Positions 18,890 through 29,260 of a stretch of 64,000 bases of DNA are shown piece after piece. Within the stretch, counting starts at the first letter, position 1. Each line of letters begins with the position of its first letter. Origin of the DNA: Aeromonas lusitana (lineage in GTDB: Bacteria > Pseudomonadota > Gammaproteobacteria > Enterobacterales > Aeromonadaceae); contig NZ_PGCP01000018.1 in NCBI RefSeq assembly GCF_002812985.1, forward strand, positions 97,740-161,739, written 5' to 3'. The position numbers were made by a program, and so were the translations under genes. Under the pieces are notes generated by a model. The model did no database searches. It was not told where the DNA came from and saw only the letters and a list, made by a program, of their open reading frames with translations.

Positions 18890-19057
18890 TCGTTTCCCCT
18901 CCCTGGGTCCGAACAGGACTACAAGCATGGCACATGCCTGCAGGCTGTAAAGGCCGCCTCCGTCACAATAAAAGAGTTTTAATTGGCGCCCGACTCATGG
19001 TACACAGGCCCGGTCACTCCGAGTCTTCATTAATTTTCTTCATCAAGAGGCGAACTC

Positions 19058-19447
19058 ATGAACAAGAAACTGACCCTATTGGCCGCACTGGCCTTGGGAG
19101 GCTGCGCCATGGCAACGGGTTCCACTATGGCTGAACTGCAAGCATCGACCTGGCAGCTGCAAGGGGCGGGTGGTGACACCTTTACCCTGCAGGTGGCGGG
19201 CGACAAGGTAGCGGGCAAGGGCGGTTGCAACCGCTACTTTGGCGCCATCACCCAGCAGGGGGACGGTGTCCTGACCCTGGGCGCCATGGGGGCGACCCGC
19301 ATGATGTGCATGGGGGATCTGGCCGGCAAGGAAATGACCTACCTGCAGACCCTGGAGAAGGTGGCGTCCTACCAGATCAAGGGTAAGCAACTAGTGCTGA
19401 GCGATGCCAGCAAGGCGCCGCTGCTCACCTTTGATGCGGTGAAATAA
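19058..19447 (+). CDS. META domain-containing lipoprotein (HslJ-like)
   Basis: A 129-residue lipoprotein with the lipobox LALGGC (Cys16), so it should be anchored in the envelope. The rest is one META domain: STWQLQG, a GGCNRYFGAI segment with Cys, MGATRMMCMGD, and a closing LTFDAVK. HslJ in E. coli is linked to novobiocin resistance and heat shock, but the molecular role is unknown. A GAGGCGA ribosome site precedes the ATG. It stands alone and ends before a hairpin shared with aceK. Confidence 0.82.
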   Translation: MNKKLTLLAALALGGCAMATGSTMAELQASTWQLQGAGGDTFTLQVAGDKVAGKGGCNRYFGAITQQGDGVLTLGAMGATRMMCMGDLAGKEMTYLQTLEKVASYQIKGKQLVLSDASKAPLLTFDAVK

Positions 19448-19500
19448 GCCCGGGTACCGTCACTGGCTGTCGCAATCAGACCGCCATGTTGTGCACAATG

Positions 19501-19528
19501 AGAGGGACGCTGCGGCGTCCCTCTTTGC
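19501..19528. terminator. Terminator between the META gene and aceK
   Basis: AGAGGGACGC (19501-19510) pairs with 19515-19524, followed by TTTGCTT on the plus strand. The minus strand has a poorer T-run. Confidence 0.6.
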
Positions 19529-19550
19529 TTGAGAGTGGGGATGAGATGAC

Positions 19551-21335
<1,785 letters not shown>

Positions 21336-21473
21336 TCACATGTCTGGCCACTATGGCAACATTCAAACATCCGTTCAAGTGGCATTTCATGGGCAGAAAC
21401 GGTAGATTGCGCCCCTGTTTTGCCGACGGCGTACTGCCGTTTTCGACGTCGGCCCGCCCAGGAGGAAAACCCG

Positions 21474-22166
21474 ATGAAACTCTATTTTGTGCTGGTGGCA
21501 CCCGCCCGCGCCGCGAACGTGGGCGCCGCCGCCCGTGCCATGAAAACCATGGGCTTCGATGCCATGCGCCTGGTGGCGAGTCGGGTACACGAGGAAGAAG
21601 AGGCGAGCTGGGTGGCCCATGGGGCGCAGAAGATCCTGGCCGAGGCCGAGGCCTTTGACACCCTGGAGGAGGCGCTGGCGGACATGGATCTGGTGATCGC
21701 CACCACGGCCCGTCAGCGTGGCCGTTATCAGCACTACCTCACGCCGGGGGAGATCCGCGATCAGATCCGCGCCAAGCCTTCGGTGAACAAGGTTGCCATC
21801 GTGTTTGGCTGCGAGGAGTCGGGTCTCTCCAACGAGCAGCTCGCCCAGGTCGATCTCATCAGCTACCTGCCCCTCAAGGTGAGCTACCCGTCCCTGAACC
21901 TGGGTCAGGCGATCATGCTGTATGCCTACGAGATGAGTCCCTTGCTGGACGAGCCCGAAGCCGTAGCAGAAAATTTTGATAACGCCGGACAGGTTCGGGT
22001 GCTGAAATCTAAAACAGCAGAAATACTTGGTGAACTCGGTGTTTCGCAGGATGAAAAACTGCATCAATGGGTGATGGACCGAGTGCCCATGCTGCCGCAG
22101 CGGGATCTGAATATGCTGCATCTGCTCTGCAAAGACCTGGTTCGCCGATTTGAGCGCAAGGAGTAA
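21474..22166 (+). CDS. lasT: TrmH/SpoU-family RNA methyltransferase LasT
   Basis: SPOUT-fold RNA methyltransferase of 230 residues. The ATG at 21474 is set by an AGGAGG ribosome site 8 bases ahead; the frame is open further upstream but without homology. SAM-knot motifs are FVLVAPARAANVGAAARAMKTMGF at the N-terminus, IVFGCEESGLSNEQL in the middle and LPLKVSYPSLNLGQAIML near the end. In E. coli lasT (yjtD) is likewise just upstream of thrL. The RNA substrate is not certain. Its stop is 12 bases before the -35 element of the thr promoter. Confidence 0.88.
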   Translation: MKLYFVLVAPARAANVGAAARAMKTMGFDAMRLVASRVHEEEEASWVAHGAQKILAEAEAFDTLEEALADMDLVIATTARQRGRYQHYLTPGEIRDQIRAKPSVNKVAIVFGCEESGLSNEQLAQVDLISYLPLKVSYPSLNLGQAIMLYAYEMSPLLDEPEAVAENFDNAGQVRVLKSKTAEILGELGVSQDEKLHQWVMDRVPMLPQRDLNMLHLLCKDLVRRFERKE

Positions 22167-22177
22167 AGAGGTTTAGG

Positions 22178-22207
22178 TTGACAGCCCATCACCCGGCGCG
22201 GTATTGC
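22178..22207 (+). promoter_or_regulatory. thr operon promoter
   Basis: A perfect -35 TTGACA (22178-22183) and a weak -10 TATTGC (22202-22207) at 18 bases spacing lie about 30 bases upstream of the leader peptide. Confidence 0.55.
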
Positions 22208-22238
22208 TAAAAGCCAGCTTCGTTCAAGAGTGTTCGTC

Positions 22239-22313
22239 ATGCAGTCATTCATCAACGTCATCACCACCACCATTATTACCGGTACCACCACAGGTGGCAC
22301 TGGGGCCGGTTGA
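22239..22313 (+). CDS. thrL: thr operon leader peptide
   Basis: A 24-codon peptide starting MQSFINVITTTIITG and ending in TGA. Eight of its codons are Thr and four are Ile, the sign of an attenuation leader sensing charged tRNA-Thr and tRNA-Ile, as in E. coli ThrL. A perfect terminator stem follows after 30 bases, and thrA starts 137 bases downstream. The ribosome site ahead of the ATG is weak. Confidence 0.93.
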   Translation: MQSFINVITTTIITGTTTGGTGAG

Positions 22314-22343
22314 TGCGCTGACGAACAAGCACAGAAATCAGAA

Positions 22344-22375
22344 AAGGCCCGTACCCACCCAGTACGGGCCTTTTT
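22344..22375 (+). terminator. thr operon attenuator
   Basis: GGCCCGTAC (22346-22354) pairs with GTACGGGCC (22362-22370), followed by TTTTTG. Its position between thrL and thrA marks it as the attenuator that forms when Thr- and Ile-tRNAs are charged. Confidence 0.92.
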
Positions 22376-22450
22376 GTTGGATGATTTTCAGAATCCTATT
22401 CGGGCAAATATTCAGGCCAATTTGATTGCAAAAGTCAGGGAGAGAAAGCG

Positions 22451-24910
22451 ATGAGAGTGTTGAAGTTTGGTGGGTCGTCACTGGCCGATGCAGAGCGTTT
22501 CTTACGGGTAGCCGATATCGCGGTGAACACCCATGGCCAATCCCAGGTATCCCTGGTGCTGTCGGCCCCGGCCAAGGTGACCAACCACCTGGTAGCCCTG
22601 GTGGAGCAAACCAGTCGCGGCATGGATGCCAGTGCCACCCTGTTTGAAGTGAACGGCATCTTCTCCCGCCTGCTGGCGGGGCTGAAGGCCGCCTATCCGG
22701 CGCTGGATGACAAGGCGTTGCTGGCGCGCCTGACCAGCGAACTGGATCAGGTGGAGCGGCTGATGCAGGGCATCCGGCTGCTGGGGCTCTGCCCGGACAA
22801 TGTGCAGGCCCGCATCCTGAGCCGAGGCGAGAACCTCTCCATCGCCTTCATGCACGAGCTGCTGCGGGTGCGTGGCCTCGAGCTGGATCTCATCGTGCCG
22901 GAGCAGCTGCTGGCCACCGATGGCGGTTATCTGGAGGCTCACGTCGATATCGAGGTCTCTCGCCTGCGCTTCGCCGCCAAAGGCTTGCGCAGCGATTGCC
23001 TCTACCTGATGCCGGGCTTCACCGGTGGCAGCGACAAGGGGGAAACCGTGCTGCTGGGCCGTAACGGCTCGGATTATTCAGCCGCAGTCCTGGCCGCCTG
23101 TGTCGATGCCGAGTGCTGCGAGATCTGGACCGACGTAGAAGGTTGCTACAACTGCGACCCGCGCCTGGTGCCGGACGCCTATCTGCTCAAAACCCTCTCC
23201 TATAAAGAGGCGATGGAGCTTTCCTACTTCGGCGCCAAGGTGCTGCACCCCAAAACCATCGCCCCGGTGGCCCAGTTCCACATCCCCTGCCTCATCAAGA
23301 ACAGCTTCAACCCGCAGGGGCCGGGGACGCTTATCGGTGTCGAGCAAGGGGATGATGACCTGAAAGTGAAGGCCATCTCGGATCTCTCCGGCATGTGCAT
23401 GTTCAACGTCTCCGGCCCCGGCATGAAGGGCATGGTGGGCATGGCGGGTCGCATCTTCTCCGCCGTCTCCCGCGCCGGGGTCAGTATCGTCCTCATCACC
23501 CAGTCGTCCTCCGAGTACAGCGTCAGCTTCTGTATCCACAGCTACGACAGCGACAAGACCCGCAAGGTGCTAGAGCGCGAGTTCGAGCTGGAGTTCAAGA
23601 ACCAGCTGTTGGATCCACTCGAGATCATGACAGATCTCGCCATCATCTCCCTCATCGGTGACGGCATGCGCACCAGCAAGGGAATGGCGGCGCGCTTCTT
23701 CACTTCCCTGGCCCAGGCCTCCATCAACATAGTCGCCATCGCCCAGGGCTCGAGCGAGCGCTCCATCTCCGCCGTGGTGCGGGATCGCAAGGTCGCCGAG
23801 GCCATCAAGGCTTGCCACCAGAACTTCTTCGGCAGCCAGCAGTTCATCGATCTCTTCGTGGTCGGTGTCGGTGGCGTCGGTGCGGCCCTGGTGGATCAGA
23901 TTGCCCGCCAGCAACCCGTGTTGGCCGAACAGGGCACTGGCCTGCGGGTAGTGGGCATCGCCAACAGCCGCCAGATGGCGGTCAACAAGGATGGCCTGAA
24001 CCTCGCCAACTGGCGCGAGCAGCTGGTGGAGGCCCGCGACAGCTTCAGCCTTGAGGCGGTGAAGAAGGCGGTAGAAGAGAGTCACCTCATCAACCCGGTG
24101 ATCGTCGATTGCACCTCCAGCGAAGCCGTCGCCGTCCAGTATGCGGACTTCTTGGCCGCCGGTTTCCACGTGGTCACCCCGAACAAGAAGGCCAACACAG
24201 GGTCGCTCGATTACTACAAGGCGCTGCGCCGCACCGCCCGCCAGACCCGCCGCAAGTTCCTGTACGAGACCAACGTCGGCGCCGGCCTGCCGGTCATCGA
24301 GAACCTGCAGAACCTCATCAAGGCCGGTGACAAGCTGCGGGCCTTCGACGGCGTGCTGTCCGGGTCGTTGTCTTTCATCTTCGGCAAGCTGGACGAGGGC
24401 ATGGCCTTCTCCGAGGCGACCAAAATCGCCCGTGGCAACGGCTTCACCGAGCCGGATCCCCGCGATGATCTCAACGGCATGGACGTGGCGCGCAAGCTGC
24501 TGATCCTGGCGCGCGAGGCTGGCATGGCGCTGGAGCTGTCCGACGTGGAAGTCGAGCAGGCGTTGCCGCCGGGCTTTGATGTGAGTGGCGACGTGGAGGC
24601 CTTTATGGCCCGTCTGCCGGAAGCTGACGGCTGGTTCCGCGACCAGTTCGCGCTGGCCCAGAGCGAGGGCAAGGTACTGCGCTACGTGGGCTCCATCGAG
24701 GGGGGCAAGTGCAAGGTCGCCATCAAGGCGGTCGGCGCCGATGAGCCGCTGTTCAAGGTCAAAGATGGGGAGAACGCGCTCGCCTTCTTCTCCACCTATT
24801 ACCAGCCGATCCCCCTGGTGCTGCGCGGCTATGGCGCCGGTACCGAGGTGACCGCTGCCGGCGTCTTCGCCGACGTGCTGCGCACCCAGAACTGGAAGCA
24901 GGAGCTATAA
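22451..24910 (+). CDS. thrA: Bifunctional aspartokinase I / homoserine dehydrogenase I
   Basis: Catalyses the first and third steps from aspartate to threonine. The 819-residue protein has an aspartokinase domain starting [13 protein letters not shown], with ATP-site [13 protein letters not shown] near 200; two ACT-type regulatory domains about 310-460 (for example [20 protein letters not shown]), where threonine feedback is expected; and a homoserine dehydrogenase domain from about 470, with [12 protein letters not shown] binding NAD(P) and NGMDVARKL in the catalytic part. GGAGAGA lies ahead of the ATG. It is the first structural gene of thrABC, with thrB 2 bases downstream. Confidence 0.98.
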   Translation: MRVLKFGGSSLADAERFLRVADIAVNTHGQSQVSLVLSAPAKVTNHLVALVEQTSRGMDASATLFEVNGIFSRLLAGLKAAYPALDDKALLARLTSELDQVERLMQGIRLLGLCPDNVQARILSRGENLSIAFMHELLRVRGLELDLIVPEQLLATDGGYLEAHVDIEVSRLRFAAKGLRSDCLYLMPGFTGGSDKGETVLLGRNGSDYSAAVLAACVDAECCEIWTDVEGCYNCDPRLVPDAYLLKTLSYKEAMELSYFGAKVLHPKTIAPVAQFHIPCLIKNSFNPQGPGTLIGVEQGDDDLKVKAISDLSGMCMFNVSGPGMKGMVGMAGRIFSAVSRAGVSIVLITQSSSEYSVSFCIHSYDSDKTRKVLEREFELEFKNQLLDPLEIMTDLAIISLIGDGMRTSKGMAARFFTSLAQASINIVAIAQGSSERSISAVVRDRKVAEAIKACHQNFFGSQQFIDLFVVGVGGVGAALVDQIARQQPVLAEQGTGLRVVGIANSRQMAVNKDGLNLANWREQLVEARDSFSLEAVKKAVEESHLINPVIVDCTSSEAVAVQYADFLAAGFHVVTPNKKANTGSLDYYKALRRTARQTRRKFLYETNVGAGLPVIENLQNLIKAGDKLRAFDGVLSGSLSFIFGKLDEGMAFSEATKIARGNGFTEPDPRDDLNGMDVARKLLILAREAGMALELSDVEVEQALPPGFDVSGDVEAFMARLPEADGWFRDQFALAQSEGKVLRYVGSIEGGKCKVAIKAVGADEPLFKVKDGENALAFFSTYYQPIPLVLRGYGAGTEVTAAGVFADVLRTQNWKQEL

Positions 24911-24912
24911 GC

Positions 24913-25887
24913 ATGAGTTCAGACATGTACGGTAGCGTAGTGGCATATGCCCCGGCCTCCAGCGCCAACCTGAGCGTGGGCTTCGATGTGTTGGGGGCGG
25001 CCCTCGCCCCCGTGGATGGCTCCCTCTTGGGGGATCGCGTCCAGGTCAAGGCAGCGGATGTACCGTTTGCGCTCTCTTCCGTGGGCCGCTATGCCCACAA
25101 GCTGCCGGATGATCCCAAGAAGAACATCCTCTATGACTGCTGGGTCGGTTACGGCGAGGCGCTGGAGAAGCGCGGCCTGAAGCTGAGACCGCTGGAGATG
25201 GTGTTGGAGAAGAACCTGCCGGTGGGCTCGGGTCTGGGATCCAGCGCCTGCAGCGTGGTGGCGGCGCTGGAGGGCCTCAACGCCTTTCACGATAATCCGC
25301 TGAGCGAACACGATCTTCTGCTGCTGATGGGGGAGATGGAAGGACGTATCTCTGGCTCCGTGCACTACGACAACGTGGCCCCCTGCTATCTCGGTGGCAT
25401 GCAGCTGATCGTGGAGGAGGCGGGCGTCATCAGTCAGGGTATCCCTGTATTCGAGCAGTGGTACTGGGTGGTCTGCTACCCGGGCACCGTCGTCTCCACC
25501 GCCGCCGCCCGTGCCATCTTGCCGGCCCAGTATCGCCGCCAGGATTGCCTCACCTACGGCCGCCGGCTGGCGGCCTTCGTGCACGCCAGCTACAGCCAGC
25601 AAGAAGGGCTGGCGGCGAGCGTGCTCAAAGACGTGATCGCCGAGCCCTATCGTGCGGCCCTGATCGAAGGTTTCAACGAGGTGCGGACCCAGGCGGCCCA
25701 GAACGGGGCGCTCGCCACCGGCATCTCGGGCTCGGGCCCCAGCGTCTTCGTGGTGATGAAGGATCTGGCCCAGGCCGAGCGCATGAAAGATTGGATGGAC
25801 GCACATTTCGTGCAGAACGAAGATGGATTTGCCCGGGTCTGCAAATTGGACATGGCCGGGGCACGGGTAACAGGAAGCGAGCTATGA
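24913..25887 (+). CDS. thrB: Homoserine kinase
   Basis: GHMP-family kinase that phosphorylates homoserine. The 324-residue protein has [20 protein letters not shown] at the start and the ATP-binding motif 3 [18 protein letters not shown] in the middle. [12 protein letters not shown] near the end is the third GHMP motif. The start at 24913 lies 2 bases after the thrA stop; an alternative ATG at 24925 would shorten it by four residues and would match E. coli length better. It overlaps thrC by 4 bases (ATGA), so translation is coupled. Confidence 0.97.
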   Translation: MSSDMYGSVVAYAPASSANLSVGFDVLGAALAPVDGSLLGDRVQVKAADVPFALSSVGRYAHKLPDDPKKNILYDCWVGYGEALEKRGLKLRPLEMVLEKNLPVGSGLGSSACSVVAALEGLNAFHDNPLSEHDLLLLMGEMEGRISGSVHYDNVAPCYLGGMQLIVEEAGVISQGIPVFEQWYWVVCYPGTVVSTAAARAILPAQYRRQDCLTYGRRLAAFVHASYSQQEGLAASVLKDVIAEPYRAALIEGFNEVRTQAAQNGALATGISGSGPSVFVVMKDLAQAERMKDWMDAHFVQNEDGFARVCKLDMAGARVTGSEL

Positions 25888-27158
25888 ATCTTTACAATAT
25901 CAAGGACAAGAGTGAACAGGTCAGCTTCGCCCAGGCGGTGCGCCAGGGCTTGGGCCGCGAACAGGGGCTCTTCTTCCCCGAGACGCTTGAGCCGCTCGCC
26001 GACGTGGACGCTCTGCTGGCGCTGCCGCTGGCCGAGCGCTCGGCTCACATCATCAGCCATCTGCTGGGGGATGAAGTACCTGCCGCTAAAGTGAGTGAGT
26101 TGATCGACGCCGCCTTCACCTTCCCGGCGCCTCTGGTGAAGCTCAAAGACGGCACCTATGCCCTGGAGCTGTTCCACGGCCCAACCCTGGCGTTCAAGGA
26201 CTTCGGCGGCCGCTTTATGGCCCAGTGCTTGGCGACCTTCCGCACCAACGACAAGATCACCATCTTGACCGCCACCTCCGGCGACACCGGCGCCGCCGTG
26301 GCCCACGCCTTCTACGGGCTGGAGGGGATCGAGGTGGTCATCCTCTATCCCAAGGGCAAGATCAGCCCGCTGCAGGAGGCGCTGTTCTGCACCCTGGGTG
26401 GCAACATCCGCACCATCGCCATCGACGGCGACTTCGACGCCTGTCAGGCACTGGTGAAGGATGCGTTCGATGACGAGGCGCTGAAGAAGGCCATCGGTCT
26501 GAATTCAGCGAACTCCATCAATATCAGCCGTTTGCTGGCTCAGGTCTGCTACTACTTCGAGGCCCTGGCCCAGTTGCCGCAATCCGAGCGCCATAAAGCG
26601 ATCATCAGCGTGCCGTCCGGCAACTTCGGCAACCTGACCGCGGGCCTGATTGCCAAGGCGCTGGGGCTGCCGGTGAAGCGCTTTATCGCCGCCACCAACG
26701 CCAACGATACAGTGCCGCGCTACCTGAAATCCGGTCAGTGGGAGCCGCACCAGACGGTCGCGACGTTATCGAATGCCATGGACGTGAGCCGTCCCAACAA
26801 CTGGCCGCGGGTCGAAGAGCTGTGCCGTCGCAACGGCTGGGCGCTGGAAACCTTGGGCTCAGGCATGCGTGACGACGCCCAGACCCGAGATGCGTTGCAG
26901 CGTCTGCACCAGCTGGATTACCTGTGCGAGCCCCACGGTGCCATCGCCTGGGATCTGCTGGGGGAGCAACTCGGTGAGGATGAAGTGGGGGTGTTCCTGT
27001 GCACCGCCCATCCCGCCAAGTTCAAGGAGTCGGTGGACGAGATCCTGGGGTTGGACGTGCCGCTGTCGGGCCCGCTTGCCAAGCACGCCGCCCTGCCGCT
27101 CTTGTCCCACAACCTGCCGGCGGAGTTCGCCCCGCTACGAGCCTTCCTGCTCGGTTAA
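25884..27158 (+). CDS. thrC: Threonine synthase
   Basis: PLP enzyme that converts O-phosphohomoserine to threonine. The ATG at 25884 overlaps the thrB stop as ATGA and gives 424 residues beginning [19 protein letters not shown], the length and start seen in E. coli ThrC. The frame is open for another 140 codons upstream inside thrB, but that part is a shadow. PLP lysine is in [10 protein letters not shown], and [15 protein letters not shown] binds the cofactor phosphate. It is the last gene of the thr operon and is followed by a strong terminator. Confidence 0.98.
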   Translation: MNLYNIKDKSEQVSFAQAVRQGLGREQGLFFPETLEPLADVDALLALPLAERSAHIISHLLGDEVPAAKVSELIDAAFTFPAPLVKLKDGTYALELFHGPTLAFKDFGGRFMAQCLATFRTNDKITILTATSGDTGAAVAHAFYGLEGIEVVILYPKGKISPLQEALFCTLGGNIRTIAIDGDFDACQALVKDAFDDEALKKAIGLNSANSINISRLLAQVCYYFEALAQLPQSERHKAIISVPSGNFGNLTAGLIAKALGLPVKRFIAATNANDTVPRYLKSGQWEPHQTVATLSNAMDVSRPNNWPRVEELCRRNGWALETLGSGMRDDAQTRDALQRLHQLDYLCEPHGAIAWDLLGEQLGEDEVGVFLCTAHPAKFKESVDEILGLDVPLSGPLAKHAALPLLSHNLPAEFAPLRAFLLG

Positions 27159-27167
27159 GCACTTATC

Positions 27168-27202
27168 AAACATCCCCCGGCCTCGGGGGATGTTTGTTTT
27201 TA
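27168..27202 (+). terminator. Terminator of the thr operon
   Basis: AAACATCCCCC (27168-27178) pairs with GGGGGATGTTT (27185-27195), followed by GTTTTTA. Confidence 0.9.
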
Positions 27203-27287
27203 GCCTCCGGCGAGGAAACCGCCTTGGATTAAGAACCTACTCACGGCCTCGCAGTAAGAGTGTGAACACCTTCTAAGGAGCACAGTT

Positions 27288-27707
27288 ATGAGCCAGCATC
27301 CGCTACGCCAGCTTATCGAGACCTGCGACGCCGCTATCTCCCGGCGCGACTTCGACGCCCTGATGGCCTTCTACGCCGAGGACGCCGCCCTGGTGGTCAA
27401 ACCCGGCATGGTGGTGCGTGGTATCCCTGCCATCCGCCGCGCCTTCACCGCCATCTCCGATTATTTTCAAGGCCAGCTCGAGGTAACCCAGGGCGCCATG
27501 GAGGTGATAGAAGGCGCCGACAATGCCCTGGTGATCATGGATACCCGGCTGCGTTATCCCGATGGGCAAGGCGGCTGGATCGATGAGAACCGCCGAGCCA
27601 CCTATGTATTTCGAAAAGAGTCCGATGGGCAGTGGCGCTGCACCATAGATAACTCCTACGGTACTGCGCTGCTGGATAGCGAACCTGCGTTGGCCACCGC
27701 CAGATGA
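27288..27707 (+). CDS. NTF2-like / DUF4440-type small protein
   Basis: A 139-residue protein of the NTF2 or SnoaL-like fold, a cone-shaped fold used by isomerases, cyclases and many uncharacterised proteins. The family pattern is an N-terminal helix (LRQLIETCDAAISRRDFDALMAFYAEDAALVVKPG), then RGIPAIRRAF, and a final beta sheet with RRATYVFRKESDGQWRCTIDNSYG. AAGGAG lies 8 bases ahead of the ATG. There is no signal peptide. The substrate, if any, cannot be inferred. It is a single gene between two terminators. Confidence 0.78.
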   Translation: MSQHPLRQLIETCDAAISRRDFDALMAFYAEDAALVVKPGMVVRGIPAIRRAFTAISDYFQGQLEVTQGAMEVIEGADNALVIMDTRLRYPDGQGGWIDENRRATYVFRKESDGQWRCTIDNSYGTALLDSEPALATAR

Positions 27708-27763
27708 CTGCGTTCACGTCGCAGCTAGCCTGATTGCTCGAGCGAGAGGTTGTACAGAAAAAA

Positions 27764-27793
27764 AGAAACCCCCGATATCGGGGGATTATTTTT
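27764..27793 (+). terminator. Terminator after the NTF2-like gene
   Basis: AACCCCC pairs with GGGGGATT around a GATATC loop, followed by ATTTTTA. Confidence 0.7.
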
Positions 27794-27918
27794 ATGAACC
27801 CAAGAAGATCCACATAAGAGGAGTGACCAGCGCTTATGCACGGGTCTACCTCTCTGTCACTGGCTCGCCATGAGCCTGCCAGGAAGAGAGGCTGGTGTTA
27901 GCTAAGGGGGCAAACCCG

Positions 27919-28833
27919 CTATTCTACGGCCGTCTTTTTACAGCTGGGGTTGCCCTGGTCGTCGTGAACACTGCAGTCCCAGTTGTGCACGCCATCGCTG
28001 AGCCGATCGTATTCCACCTTGGCCGCCGCCAGATTGACCCCTGCCAGTTCGGTCGGCTTGATGTTCACATACCAGACCCGGGTACCGTCGGTGACGAAGT
28101 TCTCCTGCAGCGGCTTGATAAGGGTGCTGTCGACCCCTGTTGGTAGGGGCGCGATCCGCTGGTTGCCGCTATAGAAGCCGTCCTTGGTGACGGCCGAAGA
28201 GAAGTTCAGACAGTGAAAGCTGGCGGCATCCACCTCTTTTTGAGCTTTGCCCTCGAAATAGAGATCGCCGTCGATCTTGGCCCATCCCTGGCAGACGTCG
28301 TACAGGGTCACTTTGCCCTTGTGCGGTATGACCTTGGTCTGCTCGGCCACATAGTAGTAATGACGCTGGTCGGCAGCCTGGCCATGGGCCGTCTTCAGCT
28401 GCCTGGGGTTGGCGCCGTTGAGCACTTCACCTGTGACGAGAAAGACATGGCGATCGTCGCTGGCGAAAGGGTGATCGAGTAATTTGAAGGAGGCGGTATT
28501 GACCGGCGCCTTGACCTGCTCGCAGTAGGCATAGGCCTGCTGCCCGCTCAGCAAGAAGCTGCCGAGCGCCTTGGCGGTGTCGATATCGAAGCTGTCGGGC
28601 AAGGGGTTTGCGTTACAGAAATAGCGCCCATGTGAGAGGGCAATGCTGAAATCATCGTTGCGATATGTGACCTCGAAGTCTTCCGCCTGCGCACCCGCAA
28701 GTGGTGCCCCCGGCTGGTTGCCATAGGGTTTGAAGACCACCTTCCCGGCTTCAAGTTGATAGGGGGGAGCGATTTCTGCATGGGCCACAAGTGGCAGGCT
28801 GCATGCCAGCAGGGCGCAGTAGCGAAGGTTCAT
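27919..28833 (-). CDS. Exported protein with DKNYY-like repeats
   Basis: A 304-residue exported protein. The first 19 residues (MNLRYCALLACSLPLVAHA) are a signal peptide with cleavage after AHA. The mature part has repeated stretches that look like DKNYY-type modules, in which a display of the form DxRHVFLxxGExLxGA or TDGTRVWYVNIKPTELAG recurs, though I am not certain of this assignment. Six cysteines in the mature part (for example CNANPL, AYCEQV, DVCQGW, FHCLNF, WDCSVH, SCKKT) suggest disulfides in the periplasm or outside. No function can be given. It is a single minus-strand gene. Confidence 0.65.
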   Translation of the reverse strand: MNLRYCALLACSLPLVAHAEIAPPYQLEAGKVVFKPYGNQPGAPLAGAQAEDFEVTYRNDDFSIALSHGRYFCNANPLPDSFDIDTAKALGSFLLSGQQAYAYCEQVKAPVNTASFKLLDHPFASDDRHVFLVTGEVLNGANPRQLKTAHGQAADQRHYYYVAEQTKVIPHKGKVTLYDVCQGWAKIDGDLYFEGKAQKEVDAASFHCLNFSSAVTKDGFYSGNQRIAPLPTGVDSTLIKPLQENFVTDGTRVWYVNIKPTELAGVNLAAAKVEYDRLSDGVHNWDCSVHDDQGNPSCKKTAVE

Positions 28834-29260
28834 AGGGGCTCACTGTCCGTTGAGAGGGTGGGTGATGATTCAAACGGCAGCCTGGGTTTAGAAAAATGGA
28901 ATGCCCCATAATTGGTGCCGTTTGGCATCATACGTAGGATGGTTTCCATATGGCAAGCATAAAACGCCGGTAGGGCAGCTCACCAAGCTTGCACCCTGCT
29001 GGATGTCAGCATGTCCAGTTGACCGCCTCGCCTCGTCGGGTTAGCCTCTGGGCTTCCTTGATACCCGAGTATTTCCTCCGATGCGCATTTAACCTGTCCG
29101 CACCCCTTATCGTCTTTGCCCTCGTTCTGCGAGGCCGGGTGCGTCTATACCGTGACAGGTTGATGTTGATTCCTCCTTGCTTCGTATCCGTGGACGCACG
29201 TCCCTGTCATTTGGCTTGGCTCTTGGCTTGATGCTCCGGCATTGACCCACAGGAGTACAG
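28834..29260. promoter_or_regulatory. Long upstream region of the ABC-F gene
   Basis: 427 noncoding bases between two divergent genes. The last 125 bases before the ABC-F start contain two interleaved complementary pairs: 29139-29145 with 29193-29199, and 29153-29159 with 29203-29209. These could form either of two hairpins or a pseudoknot. No convincing gene is present: the open frame at 28989-29231 has no ribosome site or protein-like composition. A long leader fits the leader-controlled ABC-F genes known elsewhere, but this is inference. Confidence 0.4.

Noticed and set aside
25458..25883. In-frame extension upstream of thrC
   Set aside because: Overlaps the whole end of thrB in another frame; thrC homology begins at the ATGA overlap at 25884.
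28989..29231. 80-codon frame upstream of the ABC-F gene
   Set aside because: No ribosome site, unusual composition, and it overlaps the putative leader structures.
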